Below are positions 52,306 to 60,255 of a stretch of 64,000 nucleotides of DNA, piece by piece. The first letter of the stretch is position 1. The number at the start of each line of letters is the position of its first letter. The position numbers and the translations under genes were made by a program. The stretch is from Streptoalloteichus hindustanus (GTDB lineage: Bacteria > Actinomycetota > Actinomycetes > Mycobacteriales > Pseudonocardiaceae), in assembly GCF_900129375.1 (NCBI RefSeq), contig NZ_FQVN01000002.1, positions 372,001 through 436,000 of the forward strand, in the 5' to 3' direction. The notes beneath the pieces are model-generated. The model searched no databases, had not been told where the DNA came from, and saw only the letters and a program-made list of their open reading frames with translations.

Positions 52306-52370
52306 CGCCGGACGGCGGAGAACCAAACACCGCCGAACGGCGGAGAGCGGACACCGCGGGATACGGCGGG
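52306..52370. repeat. 2.5 x 24-25-bp tandem repeat after the hydrolase stop
   Basis: Three units start at 52306, 52331 and 52355. Each begins with a CGCCG...CGGCG mini-palindrome. The array begins four bases after the stop. Confidence 0.75.
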
Positions 52371-52399
52371 CGCGTCACCTGCCGTCCACCTTCGTTCGT

Positions 52400-52405
52400 T
52401 ACGGT
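52400..52405 (+). promoter_or_regulatory. -10 element TACGGT, start of the tat unit
   Basis: TACGGT ends 6 bases before GTG 52412, consistent with a leaderless message reading on into tatA and tatC. Confidence 0.6.
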
Positions 52406-52411
52406 GAGCGC

Positions 52412-52645
52412 GTGCCCTACCTGGTGAGCCTGCTGCTGGTCGTGGTCGGACTGGTCGTCCTTGCCGTGCTCGTGGTGCCGGTGCTGCGGTCGCTGCGGCG
52501 GTTCGCGGTCGCGAGCAGGACGTTGCGGGCCCACACCGGGGACCGGGCCGGGCTGCTCCGCGCGCGCACTGCCGCCCTTCGGGTGGCCGTGGCCGAGCGG
52601 CGCGGCGGGAATCTCGACGAGCCGTCCTCCCCGCGTACCATCTGA
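52412..52645 (+). CDS. Small single-pass membrane protein upstream of tatA
   Basis: 77 residues. One N-terminal membrane helix (about 4-27, VSLLLVVVGLVVLAVLVVPVL) is followed by a basic amphipathic stretch (RSLRRFAVASRTLRAH) and a polar tail. The design resembles a TatA-like helix plus amphipathic helix, but it lacks the FG hinge motif, so I do not call it a Tat component. The leaderless -10 fixes the GTG. tatA begins 26 bp later, so it shares the tat transcript. Function unknown. Confidence 0.75.
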   Translation: MPYLVSLLLVVVGLVVLAVLVVPVLRSLRRFAVASRTLRAHTGDRAGLLRARTAALRVAVAERRGGNLDEPSSPRTI

Positions 52646-52671
52646 TCGGGGGAGACAGGAGGACCACGATC

Positions 52672-52980
52672 ATGCCAAGCCTCGGTGGCTGGGAGCTGCT
52701 CATTCTGGTCGGTGTGCTGGTGCTGTTGTTCGGCGCGAAGAAGCTGCCGGACACCGCGCGCGCCGTCGGCCGGTCGATGCGCATCTTCAAGGCGGAGACC
52801 AAGGGCATGCGGCAGGACGAGGAGCAGGCCCCGGCCGCTCCGGAGCAGCCGGCCGCGCCGCAGTCGTTGCCGCCGGCCCAGCCGGCCCAGCCGGCCCCGC
52901 AGGCGACCTCGGCGCCCTCCGTGCCCGCCGCCGCGCCAGCTCCAGCGCCCGCGCAGCCGCGTAACGACGTCAAGCACTGA
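52672..52980 (+). CDS. tatA: Twin-arginine translocase subunit TatA
   Basis: 102 residues. One short membrane helix (about 7-22, WELLILVGVLVLLFGAKKLP) is joined through the FG hinge to an amphipathic helix (DTARAVGRSMRIFKAETKGM). The last 50 residues are a Pro/Ala/Gln-rich tail. TatA multimers make the pore that passes folded proteins. GGAGGA stands before ATG 52672, and tatC follows after 17 bp. In Mycobacterium tatA-tatC also follow pafC (Rv2094c, Rv2093c). Confidence 0.95.
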   Translation: MPSLGGWELLILVGVLVLLFGAKKLPDTARAVGRSMRIFKAETKGMRQDEEQAPAAPEQPAAPQSLPPAQPAQPAPQATSAPSVPAAAPAPAPAQPRNDVKH

Positions 52981-52997
52981 GAGGGACGGTCCGCACG

Positions 52998-54020
52998 GTG
53001 GGGAGCAATCCGCTCCGCCGCGACGGGTCGTCGCGCCGCGAGAAGGGCCGCAAGCGCCGGTGGGGCCGTCGGCACAACCCCGACGGCACCATGACGCTCG
53101 TCGAGCACCTCTACGAGCTGCGGTACCGGCTCACGGTGGCGTTCGCCGCCCTCGCGCTCGCGTCGCTGGTCGGGTTCTGGTGGTTCGAGAACGGGCCGCT
53201 GGGCATCCCGAGCCTGGGCAAGCTCCTGACGGACCCGTACTGCTCCGTGCCGGAGCCGACCCGGGTGCAGCTCGGTCAGGGCGGGTGCCAGTTGCTGGGC
53301 ACCGCGCCGCTGGACGCGTTCATGCTGCGGCTGAAGGTGGCGATGAGCGCGGGCGCGGTCCTGTCCAGCCCGTTCTGGCTCTACCAGCTCTGGTCCTTCA
53401 TCACCCCCGGCCTCTACGCGAAGGAGCGCAAGTTCGCGCTGTCCTTCGTGGGCTTCGCCACGGCGTTGTTCGCCGCCGGCGCGGTGCTGGCCTACTTCGT
53501 GGTCGCCCAGGGCCTGCTCTTCCTGCTCGGCTTCGGTGGCCAGACCGTGGCCATCGCGCTCACCGGTGACAAGTACTTCGGCTTCATGCTGGGCATGTTG
53601 GTGGTGTTCGGGGTCAGCTTCGAACTGCCGTTGTTGGTGATCATGCTCAACCGGCTCGGGGTGCTCACCTACGACAAGCTCAAGCGGTGGCGGCGGGGCC
53701 TGATCTTCGGCCTGTTCGTGTTCGCCGCGGTGGCCACGCCGGGCCAGGACCCGTTCTCGATGTTGGCGTTGGCGTTGGCGCTGACCGCCCTGTTCGAGCT
53801 GTCGGTGCAGGTCGCGCGGTTGCACGACCGGCGCAAGGCCCGCCAGCGGCTGGCCGAGGGCTGGGACGGCCTGTCCGACGACGAGGCGTCCCCGCTCCAG
53901 CACGAGCCCGAGCCGATCCCCGAGCCGGAGCCGGTCGGGAACCCCGAGCCGTCGCGGACGAGCCCGCCGCAGGCGAAGGCCGCGGAGCCGCGTCGGGGCG
54001 GCTACGACGACGTGACCTGA
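52998..54020 (+). CDS. tatC: Sec-independent translocase TatC
   Basis: 340 residues with six membrane helices. The cytosolic N-terminus MTLVEHLYELRYRL binds the twin-arginine signal, and FWLYQLWSFITPGLYAKERKF is the conserved first loop. The C-terminal 60 residues are an extra acidic/Pro tail (EPEPIPEPEPVGNPEPS) longer than in E. coli. An N-terminal basic extension (SRREKGRKRRWGRRHN) precedes the core. GTG 52998 has GAGGGACGG upstream. No tatB is present; actinobacteria often carry it elsewhere. Confidence 0.95.
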   Translation: MGSNPLRRDGSSRREKGRKRRWGRRHNPDGTMTLVEHLYELRYRLTVAFAALALASLVGFWWFENGPLGIPSLGKLLTDPYCSVPEPTRVQLGQGGCQLLGTAPLDAFMLRLKVAMSAGAVLSSPFWLYQLWSFITPGLYAKERKFALSFVGFATALFAAGAVLAYFVVAQGLLFLLGFGGQTVAIALTGDKYFGFMLGMLVVFGVSFELPLLVIMLNRLGVLTYDKLKRWRRGLIFGLFVFAAVATPGQDPFSMLALALALTALFELSVQVARLHDRRKARQRLAEGWDGLSDDEASPLQHEPEPIPEPEPVGNPEPSRTSPPQAKAAEPRRGGYDDVT

Positions 54021-54091
54021 GTTCGGCGGGGTTGGCGTGGGGGTGGTGCGCTCTGGCGCCGCTACCCACGGGTAGGACAAGATGCCGCTCC

Positions 54092-54973
54092 GTGCGCACC
54101 GTCCTCCTCGTCAACCCCGCCGCGGCCAACGGCGCCGCCGCCCGGGTCGCCGGCAGCGTCGCCCACCGCCTGCGCGCGGCGAGCGGCCAACTCCGGGTGA
54201 AGGTCGCCGGGACCGCCGACGCCACCACCGGGTTCGCGCTGCGGGCCGTGGCGGACGGCGCCGACGTGGTCGCGGTCCTCGGCGGGGACGGCTCCGCGCA
54301 CGCGGCGTTGCAGGCGTGCGCGGGCACCGGCACCGCGTTGGCGGTGATCCCGGCCGGCACCGGCAACGACCTGGCGTCCTCCCTCGACCTGCCGGCCCAC
54401 CCGCTGGCCGCGGCCGAGGTCGTGGCCACGGCGCTGCGGGAGCGGCGTCGGCGGCGGATGGACCTGGGCCGGGTCTCCGGCGGCGGCTGGTTCGCCACCG
54501 TGCTCTGCGCCGGGTTCGACTCGGCGGTCAACGAGCGCGCCAACGCGCTGCGCTGGCCCAGGGGGCCGCGCCGCTACGACCTCGCGATCCTGCTGGAGCT
54601 GGCCCGGCTGCGGGCCCGGCCGCTGGTCGTGGACAGCGCCGACGGCCGGTTGGAACTGGACGCGACGCTGGTCGCGGTGGGCAACACCGGCTGGTACGGC
54701 GGGGGCATTCCGATCTGCCCGGACGCCGACCCCACCGACGGTTGGTTCGACCTGACCGTGGTGGGGCGGGCCAGCCGCTCCGCGCTGGTGCGCATCCTCC
54801 CGAGGCTGCGTGGCGGACACCACGTCGACCACCCGGCGGTCACGACGTTGCGTGCCCGGTCGGTGCACCTGGGTGGGCAGAACGGGTGGGTGGCCTACGC
54901 CGACGGTGAGCGGCAGGCCCGGCTGCCCCTGACGGTGCGCTGTGAACCGGGGGCGTTGACCGTCGTCGTCTGA
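54092..54973 (+). CDS. Diacylglycerol-kinase-family lipid kinase
   Basis: 293 residues. The ATP-binding motifs are LLVNPAAANG near the start, VVAVLGGDGSAHAAL and VIPAGTGNDLASSL. A C-terminal beta domain (about 130-290) has ICPDADPTDGWFDLTVVG. It should phosphorylate diacylglycerol or a sphingosine-like lipid at the membrane. GTG 54092 matches the first beta strand of the family. It lies between tatC and helY; the similar domain at 43409-44911 is a separate PAP2 fusion. Confidence 0.9.
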   Translation: MRTVLLVNPAAANGAAARVAGSVAHRLRAASGQLRVKVAGTADATTGFALRAVADGADVVAVLGGDGSAHAALQACAGTGTALAVIPAGTGNDLASSLDLPAHPLAAAEVVATALRERRRRRMDLGRVSGGGWFATVLCAGFDSAVNERANALRWPRGPRRYDLAILLELARLRARPLVVDSADGRLELDATLVAVGNTGWYGGGIPICPDADPTDGWFDLTVVGRASRSALVRILPRLRGGHHVDHPAVTTLRARSVHLGGQNGWVAYADGERQARLPLTVRCEPGALTVVV

Positions 54974-55034
54974 GTGACGGCGGCGCGGAAGGTATTTCGC
55001 GCGCCAACCGCCCCGGATGTGAAAACCTGAACGG

Positions 55035-57824
55035 GTGGCAAGCCCGTCCCGACCGTCGGCGCTGTCCCCGGCCGAGGCGTACAGCGCCTCCCGGCGACGC
55101 GCGGAACAGCCGAGGTTGACCGAGTTCACCGCCGGTCTGTCCTTCGAGCTCGACCCGTTCCAGCACGCCGCCTGCGCGGCGTTGGAGAACGGGCACGGCG
55201 TGCTGGTGTGCGCGCCGACCGGGGCGGGCAAGACCGTCGTCGGCGAGTTCGCCGTGCACCTGGCCCTGGCCGAGGGCCGCAAGTGCTTCTACACGACGCC
55301 CATCAAGGCGCTGTCGAACCAGAAGCACGCCGACCTGGCCGCCCGGTACGGCTCCGCCGCCGTGGGCCTGCTCACCGGCGACACCTCGGTCAACGGCGAC
55401 GCCCCGATCGTCGTGATGACTACCGAGGTCCTGCGGAACATGCTGTACGCGGGGTCCTCGGCGCTGCACGGCCTCGGCTACGTGGTGATGGACGAGGTGC
55501 ACTACCTCGCCGACCGGTTCCGGGGCGCGGTGTGGGAGGAGGTCATCCTCCACCTGCCCGAGCACGTGCGGCTGGTCAGCCTGTCGGCCACGGTCAGCAA
55601 CGCCGAGGAGTTCGGCGAGTGGCTGGTCGAGGTGCGGGGCGACACCGCCGTGGTGGTCGACGAGCACCGCCCGGTGCCGCTGTGGCAGCACATGCTCGTG
55701 GCGGGCCGGATGATGGACCTGTTCGGCGGGGAGACCGTCGACCCGCGCACCGGCCGGGCGGAGCTGCGGATCAACCCCAACCTCGTGCGGCACACCCAGG
55801 ACCTGGAGCGGTACCTGCCGTCGATCGGTCTGCGCGGCCCCCGCAACGGGCGGCGTGGCGGCGGAGCGCAGGGCGGGCCGCGGTTCCGGCCACCCTCCCG
55901 CGTCGAGGTGGTGCGCAAGCTGGACGACGCGGGCCTGCTGCCGGCGATCGTGTTCATCTTCAGCCGGGCCGGCTGCCAGGCCGCCGTCACCCAGTGCGTG
56001 CGGGCCGGGCTGCGGCTGACCAGCGACGACGAGGTCGACCTGATCCGGCGGATCATCGACGAGCACACCGCGGGCCTGCCCGAGGGCGACCTGATGGTGC
56101 TGGGGTACTGGGAGTGGCGGGAGGCCCTGGAGCGGGGCATCGCCAGCCACCACGCCGGCCTGCTCCCGGCCTTCAAGGAGACCGTCGAGGAGCTGTTCGT
56201 CCGCGGGTTGGTGAAGGTGGTCTTCGCCACCGAGACGCTCGCGCTGGGCATCAACATGCCCGCTCGCACGGTGGTGCTGGAGAAGCTGGTCAAGTACAAC
56301 GGCGAGGCGCACGTCGACCTCACGCCGGGCGAGTACACGCAGCTCACCGGGCGGGCCGGGCGGCGCGGCATCGACGTCGAGGGCCACGCGGTGGTGCTGT
56401 GGCAGCCGGGGATGGACCCGAAGGCGGTCGCCGGGCTGGCCTCCACCCGCACGTACCCGCTGCGCTCGTCGTTCCGGCCCGGCTACAACATGGCTGTCAA
56501 CCTGGTGGAGCAGCTCGGCGCCAAGGCCGCCAGGGAGATGCTGGAGCAGTCGTTCGCGCAGTTCCAGGCCGACCGGTCGGTCGTGGGGCTGTCCCGGCGG
56601 GTCGAGCGCAACAACGAGGCGCTGGCCGGGTACGCCGAGGCGATGACCTGCCACCTGGGCGACTTCGGCGAGTACGCGGAGCTGCGCCGGCGGATCTCGG
56701 CCAGGGAGAAGATGCTCGCGCGGCAGAACACCGCCAACCGACGGGCGGAGGCCGCCGCGTCGCTGGAGCGGCTGCGGCGGGGCGACGTCATCGCGGTGCC
56801 CTCGGGCCGGCGTTCCGGCCTGGCCGTGGTGATCGACCCGGGCCTGGACCCGATGAGCGAGCCGCGTCCGCTGGTGGTGACCGAGGACCGGTGGGCGGGG
56901 CGGCTGTCGGTCGCCGACTTCCCCACCCCGGTCGAGGCGCTGGGGCGGGTCAAGCTGCCGAGGAACGTCGACGTGCGCTCGCCCCGCTCGCGGCGCGACC
57001 TCGCCTCGACGCTGCGCAACACCGGCATCGAGGCGCCCACCGGCCGTCGCCGGCGCGGCGGGCCGGACGACGACGCCGAGCTGGCGACCCTGCGCCGGGC
57101 GCTGCGCGCGCACCCCTGCCACGGGTGCGACAAGCGCGAGGAGCACGCCAGGTGGGCGGAGCGGCACCAGCGGCTCGCCGCGGAGACCGAGCAGCTCCAG
57201 CGCAAGGTCGCGGCGACCACGCACTCCCTCGCCAGGGCGTTCGACCGCATCCGGGCGCTGTTGCGGGAGCGCGGCTACCTCGCGGTCGGCGACGACGGCG
57301 AGCACGTGACCGAGGACGGCCGGCGGCTGGCCCGGATCTACAGCGAGTGCGACCTGCTGGCCGCGGAGTGCCTGCGGAACCGGGTGTGGGACGGGCTGGA
57401 GCCGGCGGAGCTGGCGGCCGTGGTCTCGACGCTGGTCTACGAGTCGCGGCGGGACAGCCCGTCCGCGCCGCGCCTGCCGGCCGGTGGCGTCACCCGGGCG
57501 TGGGACACCACCCTGCGGTTGTGGGCCGAGCTGGAGGACGACGAGCGCCGGCACCGGCTGGACCGCACCCGGGAGCCCGACCCGGGGTTCGCCTGGCCGG
57601 TGTACCGGTGGGCGCGGGGCGAGTCGCTGGAGCGGGTGCTGGTGGCCAGCGAAACCGCTGGTCAGGAGCTATCCGCCGGGGACTTCGTCCGGTGGTGCCG
57701 GCAGGTGTTGGACCTGCTCGACCAACTCCGGGACGTGGTCGGCAGGGCCCACCCCCTCGGGCGGTCCGCCGCCCGGGCGGCGGAGGCCATGCGCCGGGGC
57801 GTGGTCGCGATGGGCACCGTCTGA
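55035..57824 (+). CDS. helY: Ski2/Mtr4-like RNA helicase HelY
   Basis: 929 residues. Superfamily 2 helicase: Walker A APTGAGKT (60-67), DEVH box (153-156), motif III SLSATVSN, motif VI TGRAGRRGID. A C-terminal arch-like region contains HPCHGCDKREEHARW (about 690-704), the zinc-like signature of actinobacterial HelY. The end (about 800-929) is the DSHCT domain. It likely unwinds RNA in degradation or ribosome maturation. GTG 55035 is preceded by an A-rich AAACCT (a possible leaderless -10). It closes the Mycobacterium-like block (Rv2092c). Confidence 0.94.
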   Translation: MASPSRPSALSPAEAYSASRRRAEQPRLTEFTAGLSFELDPFQHAACAALENGHGVLVCAPTGAGKTVVGEFAVHLALAEGRKCFYTTPIKALSNQKHADLAARYGSAAVGLLTGDTSVNGDAPIVVMTTEVLRNMLYAGSSALHGLGYVVMDEVHYLADRFRGAVWEEVILHLPEHVRLVSLSATVSNAEEFGEWLVEVRGDTAVVVDEHRPVPLWQHMLVAGRMMDLFGGETVDPRTGRAELRINPNLVRHTQDLERYLPSIGLRGPRNGRRGGGAQGGPRFRPPSRVEVVRKLDDAGLLPAIVFIFSRAGCQAAVTQCVRAGLRLTSDDEVDLIRRIIDEHTAGLPEGDLMVLGYWEWREALERGIASHHAGLLPAFKETVEELFVRGLVKVVFATETLALGINMPARTVVLEKLVKYNGEAHVDLTPGEYTQLTGRAGRRGIDVEGHAVVLWQPGMDPKAVAGLASTRTYPLRSSFRPGYNMAVNLVEQLGAKAAREMLEQSFAQFQADRSVVGLSRRVERNNEALAGYAEAMTCHLGDFGEYAELRRRISAREKMLARQNTANRRAEAAASLERLRRGDVIAVPSGRRSGLAVVIDPGLDPMSEPRPLVVTEDRWAGRLSVADFPTPVEALGRVKLPRNVDVRSPRSRRDLASTLRNTGIEAPTGRRRRGGPDDDAELATLRRALRAHPCHGCDKREEHARWAERHQRLAAETEQLQRKVAATTHSLARAFDRIRALLRERGYLAVGDDGEHVTEDGRRLARIYSECDLLAAECLRNRVWDGLEPAELAAVVSTLVYESRRDSPSAPRLPAGGVTRAWDTTLRLWAELEDDERRHRLDRTREPDPGFAWPVYRWARGESLERVLVASETAGQELSAGDFVRWCRQVLDLLDQLRDVVGRAHPLGRSAARAAEAMRRGVVAMGTV

Positions 57825-57966
57825 CCGCCGCCCCCGGTCACGGTCGTGCCGCGCCCGCCTGCCTCGCTGGGGCACCCAACCCGACCTGTGGTTTGATCGC
57901 GGGCGGGGTGTCCGACCGGGCGCCCGCAGCTCACCGCTGACTTGGACCCTGACCGCGGAGGCAACG

Positions 57967-58770
57967 ATGACCAGCCCCTACGGCCCGTCCGGAGGGAACG
58001 ACCCGCAGCAGTGGGGCCAGCAGCCCTACGGCGCCGGGCCCAACCCGGGCACCCCGTCCGGGGGGTTCCCCGCGCAGGGCCAGCCGGGCGGCTTCGGCCA
58101 ACCGGCCGGTTACGGCCAGGGCCAGTTCGGCGTCGACCCGGCGCAGGCCCAGCCCGGCCAGACCCCCTTCGGCCAGGCCGCGCCTGGTCAGGCCGCCCCC
58201 GGTCAGCCGGTGCCCGGCCAGCCGATGCCGGGGCAGGCGCCCGGCCAGATGCCGGGTCAGGCGGTGCCGGGCCAGTACGGCGCGGTGGACCCGAACCAGG
58301 CCGCCCAGTTCCCGGGGTACGGCCAGCCGCAGCCCGGCCAGCAGCAGCCGTTCACCGGCTCCTACGGGCAGCAGCCCGCGTACGGCCAGCAGACCGGCTT
58401 CCAGGGCGGGTTCGGCCAGTACGGCGGGATGACCCCGGCCGACGCGCCGAAGAAGAAGTCCGCGCTGCCGTGGATCCTCACCGGCGCGCTGGTCCTGGTC
58501 GTGGCGGTCGTGCTGGTGCTCGGCTTCGTGTGGCCGGGCTGGTTCCAGAAGAAGGTCTTCGACACCGCCGCCGTCCAGGACGGCGTGAAGAAGATCCTGA
58601 CCAGCGAGTACAAGCTGGCCAAGGTGGACGGGGTGACCTGCCCCTCCGACCAGCGGGTCAAGGCCGGCGAGACCTTCGACTGCCAGGTCAAGGTGGACGG
58701 CAAGAGCAAGAAGGTCACGATCACCGTGAAGTCCGACAACGGCGAGTACGAGGTCGGGCAGCCGAAGTGA
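57967..58770 (+). CDS. PGQ-rich single-pass membrane protein 3 with DUF4333 domain
   Basis: 267 residues. Residues 1-155 are disordered Pro/Gly/Gln repeats with many GQ dipeptides (GQAAPGQAAPGQPVPGQPMP and on). KKKSALPW precedes one membrane helix (about 168-190). The outer domain (about 195-267) is DUF4333: VQDGVKKILTSEYKLAKVDG, CPSDQRVKAGETFDC and KKVTITVKSDNGEYEVG, with the two Cys probably bonded. This domain is common in actinobacterial surface proteins of unknown role. GGAGG precedes the ATG. It shares the tail type and topology of the two proteins at 24813-26851. Confidence 0.88.
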   Translation: MTSPYGPSGGNDPQQWGQQPYGAGPNPGTPSGGFPAQGQPGGFGQPAGYGQGQFGVDPAQAQPGQTPFGQAAPGQAAPGQPVPGQPMPGQAPGQMPGQAVPGQYGAVDPNQAAQFPGYGQPQPGQQQPFTGSYGQQPAYGQQTGFQGGFGQYGGMTPADAPKKKSALPWILTGALVLVVAVVLVLGFVWPGWFQKKVFDTAAVQDGVKKILTSEYKLAKVDGVTCPSDQRVKAGETFDCQVKVDGKSKKVTITVKSDNGEYEVGQPK

Positions 58771-58774
58771 CGCG

Positions 58775-58812
58775 CCGCGTTGGTCCGCCCTGACCGGGGC
58801 GGGCCAACGCGG
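58775..58812 (+). terminator. Strong hairpin after the DUF4333 gene
   Basis: CCGCGTTGGTCCGCCC (58775-58790), loop TGACCG, complementary 58797-58812 with one G-T pair: a 16-bp stem four bases after the stop. Confidence 0.8.
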
Positions 58813-58870
58813 GACCGGGGTTCTCGGAAATCTGTCGCTCGCCCGGGGGAAGGGCCGGCAGGATCGGGCG

Positions 58871-60070
58871 ATGACCGATCACGCCGTCCGCGTCCTCGAC
58901 ACGAGTGAGCACCGCGCCGCCATCGACATCATGCGGGAGGCGCTGCACTTCCCCCCGCAGTCGGACGATGAGTGGACGCACGCCATCCCGACCTACACGG
59001 ACGGGCGGGTGTTCGGCGTCCACGTCGCCGACGAGCTGGTGGGGACCGCGGCGAGCTGGCCCACCCGGCTGGCGGTTCCGGGCGGTGCGGAACTGCCCAC
59101 GGCCGCGGTCATCCGGGTGGCCGTGCGGGCCGACCACACGCGCCGCGGCCTGCTGGGCGCGCTCATGCGGCGCCAGCTCGCCGACGTCCGCGAGCGGGGC
59201 GAGGTGCTCGCGGCCCTGAACGCGAGCGAGCCGCTGATCTACGGCCGGTTCGGGTACGGGCCGGCGACCACGAGCCGTGTCGTGCGGGTGCGCGCCCGCC
59301 GGGGCGCGGTCCGGGCCGAGGCTCCGGCCGGCCGGGTGAGCATCGTCCCGGCCAGCGACGTCGAGGCGCGTCTGCGTGCCGTGTACGAGCGGATCGGGTT
59401 GTTCCGGTCGGGCATGTTGACCCGTCCCGACGCGTGGTGGACGGTGGTGCGCACCCGTCGCGCGTTGGTGTGGAAGGGCGCGCGGGCCGCCGTGCACCAC
59501 GGCCCCGACGGCGAGGACGGCTTCGTGCTCTGGCGGCCGGTGCCGAGCGAGAACCTGGGCCAGGGCGCGGTGCTCCAGATCGAGGACATGCAGGCCGCCA
59601 CGCCGGCCGCGGTCGCGGGCCTGTGGTCCTTCCTGCTGGGGATCGACCTGGTGGCGGAGGTCCGGGCGGACCGCCCCGTGGACGAGCCCCTGGAGTGGCT
59701 GCTGACCGACCCGCGCCTGGCGACCACGGAGAACGTCGAGGACGGGCTGTGGGTGCGCCTGGTCGACGTGCCCGCCGCATTGGCGGCGCGGAGCTGGGGC
59801 GAGGCCGAGCCGGTCGTGGTGGAGGTCGCCGACCGGACGCTGCCGGACAACGCCGGTCGCTACCGGATCGGGCCGGACGGGGTTCGGCGCACCGACGCGC
59901 CCGCCGACCTGGAGCTGGACGTGGCCGAGCTGGCCGCGACCTACCTCGGGGAGGTCGCGCCCTCGGTGCTCGCCGGCGTGGGCCGGATCCGGGTGCGGGA
60001 CGCGGCCGCCCTGGCCAGGGCGGACCGGCTGTTCGCCGCCGGCCGCCCCTACTGCGGCACCTTCTTCTGA
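58871..60070 (+). CDS. Eis-like GNAT N-acetyltransferase
   Basis: 399 residues in the three-part Eis fold: GNAT domain (about 1-150) with acetyl-CoA loop VRADHTRRGLLGALM, a second GNAT-like domain (about 160-290) and a sterol-carrier-like C-terminal domain. Tyr in LIYGRFGYGPA and the C-terminal carboxylate (CGTFF) are the catalytic acid and base of this family. Eis proteins acetylate amines, including aminoglycosides in some species; the natural substrate here is unknown. CAGGAT lies six bases before the ATG. Confidence 0.92.
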   Translation: MTDHAVRVLDTSEHRAAIDIMREALHFPPQSDDEWTHAIPTYTDGRVFGVHVADELVGTAASWPTRLAVPGGAELPTAAVIRVAVRADHTRRGLLGALMRRQLADVRERGEVLAALNASEPLIYGRFGYGPATTSRVVRVRARRGAVRAEAPAGRVSIVPASDVEARLRAVYERIGLFRSGMLTRPDAWWTVVRTRRALVWKGARAAVHHGPDGEDGFVLWRPVPSENLGQGAVLQIEDMQAATPAAVAGLWSFLLGIDLVAEVRADRPVDEPLEWLLTDPRLATTENVEDGLWVRLVDVPAALAARSWGEAEPVVVEVADRTLPDNAGRYRIGPDGVRRTDAPADLELDVAELAATYLGEVAPSVLAGVGRIRVRDAAALARADRLFAAGRPYCGTFF

Positions 60071-60153
60071 CCGTCCTCCCTGCCGTCTGCCGGACCGTCG
60101 TCCCGCCCGGCCAACGCGGGCCATGTTGTGATCTGGGTCACCATTTCGTCGCC

Positions 60154-60192
60154 TTGACCTGGTCAACGCCGTTGGTGTTACCGTCGGTAACA
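60154..60192 (+). promoter_or_regulatory. Two palindromes over the monooxygenase promoter
   Basis: TTGACCTGGTCAA (60154-60166) and TGTTACCGTCGGTAACA (60176-60192) are both perfect. The first includes a -35-like TTGACC; the second contains TACCGT, which could be the -10. This is the layout of a TetR-family operator covering a promoter. Confidence 0.6.
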
Positions 60193-60255
60193 CGTAGAGC
60201 CGGGCGGGGCGTCCACTGCGGGCGACGGCCCCCGCCGTCGGGGCGAGGAGGCGGA

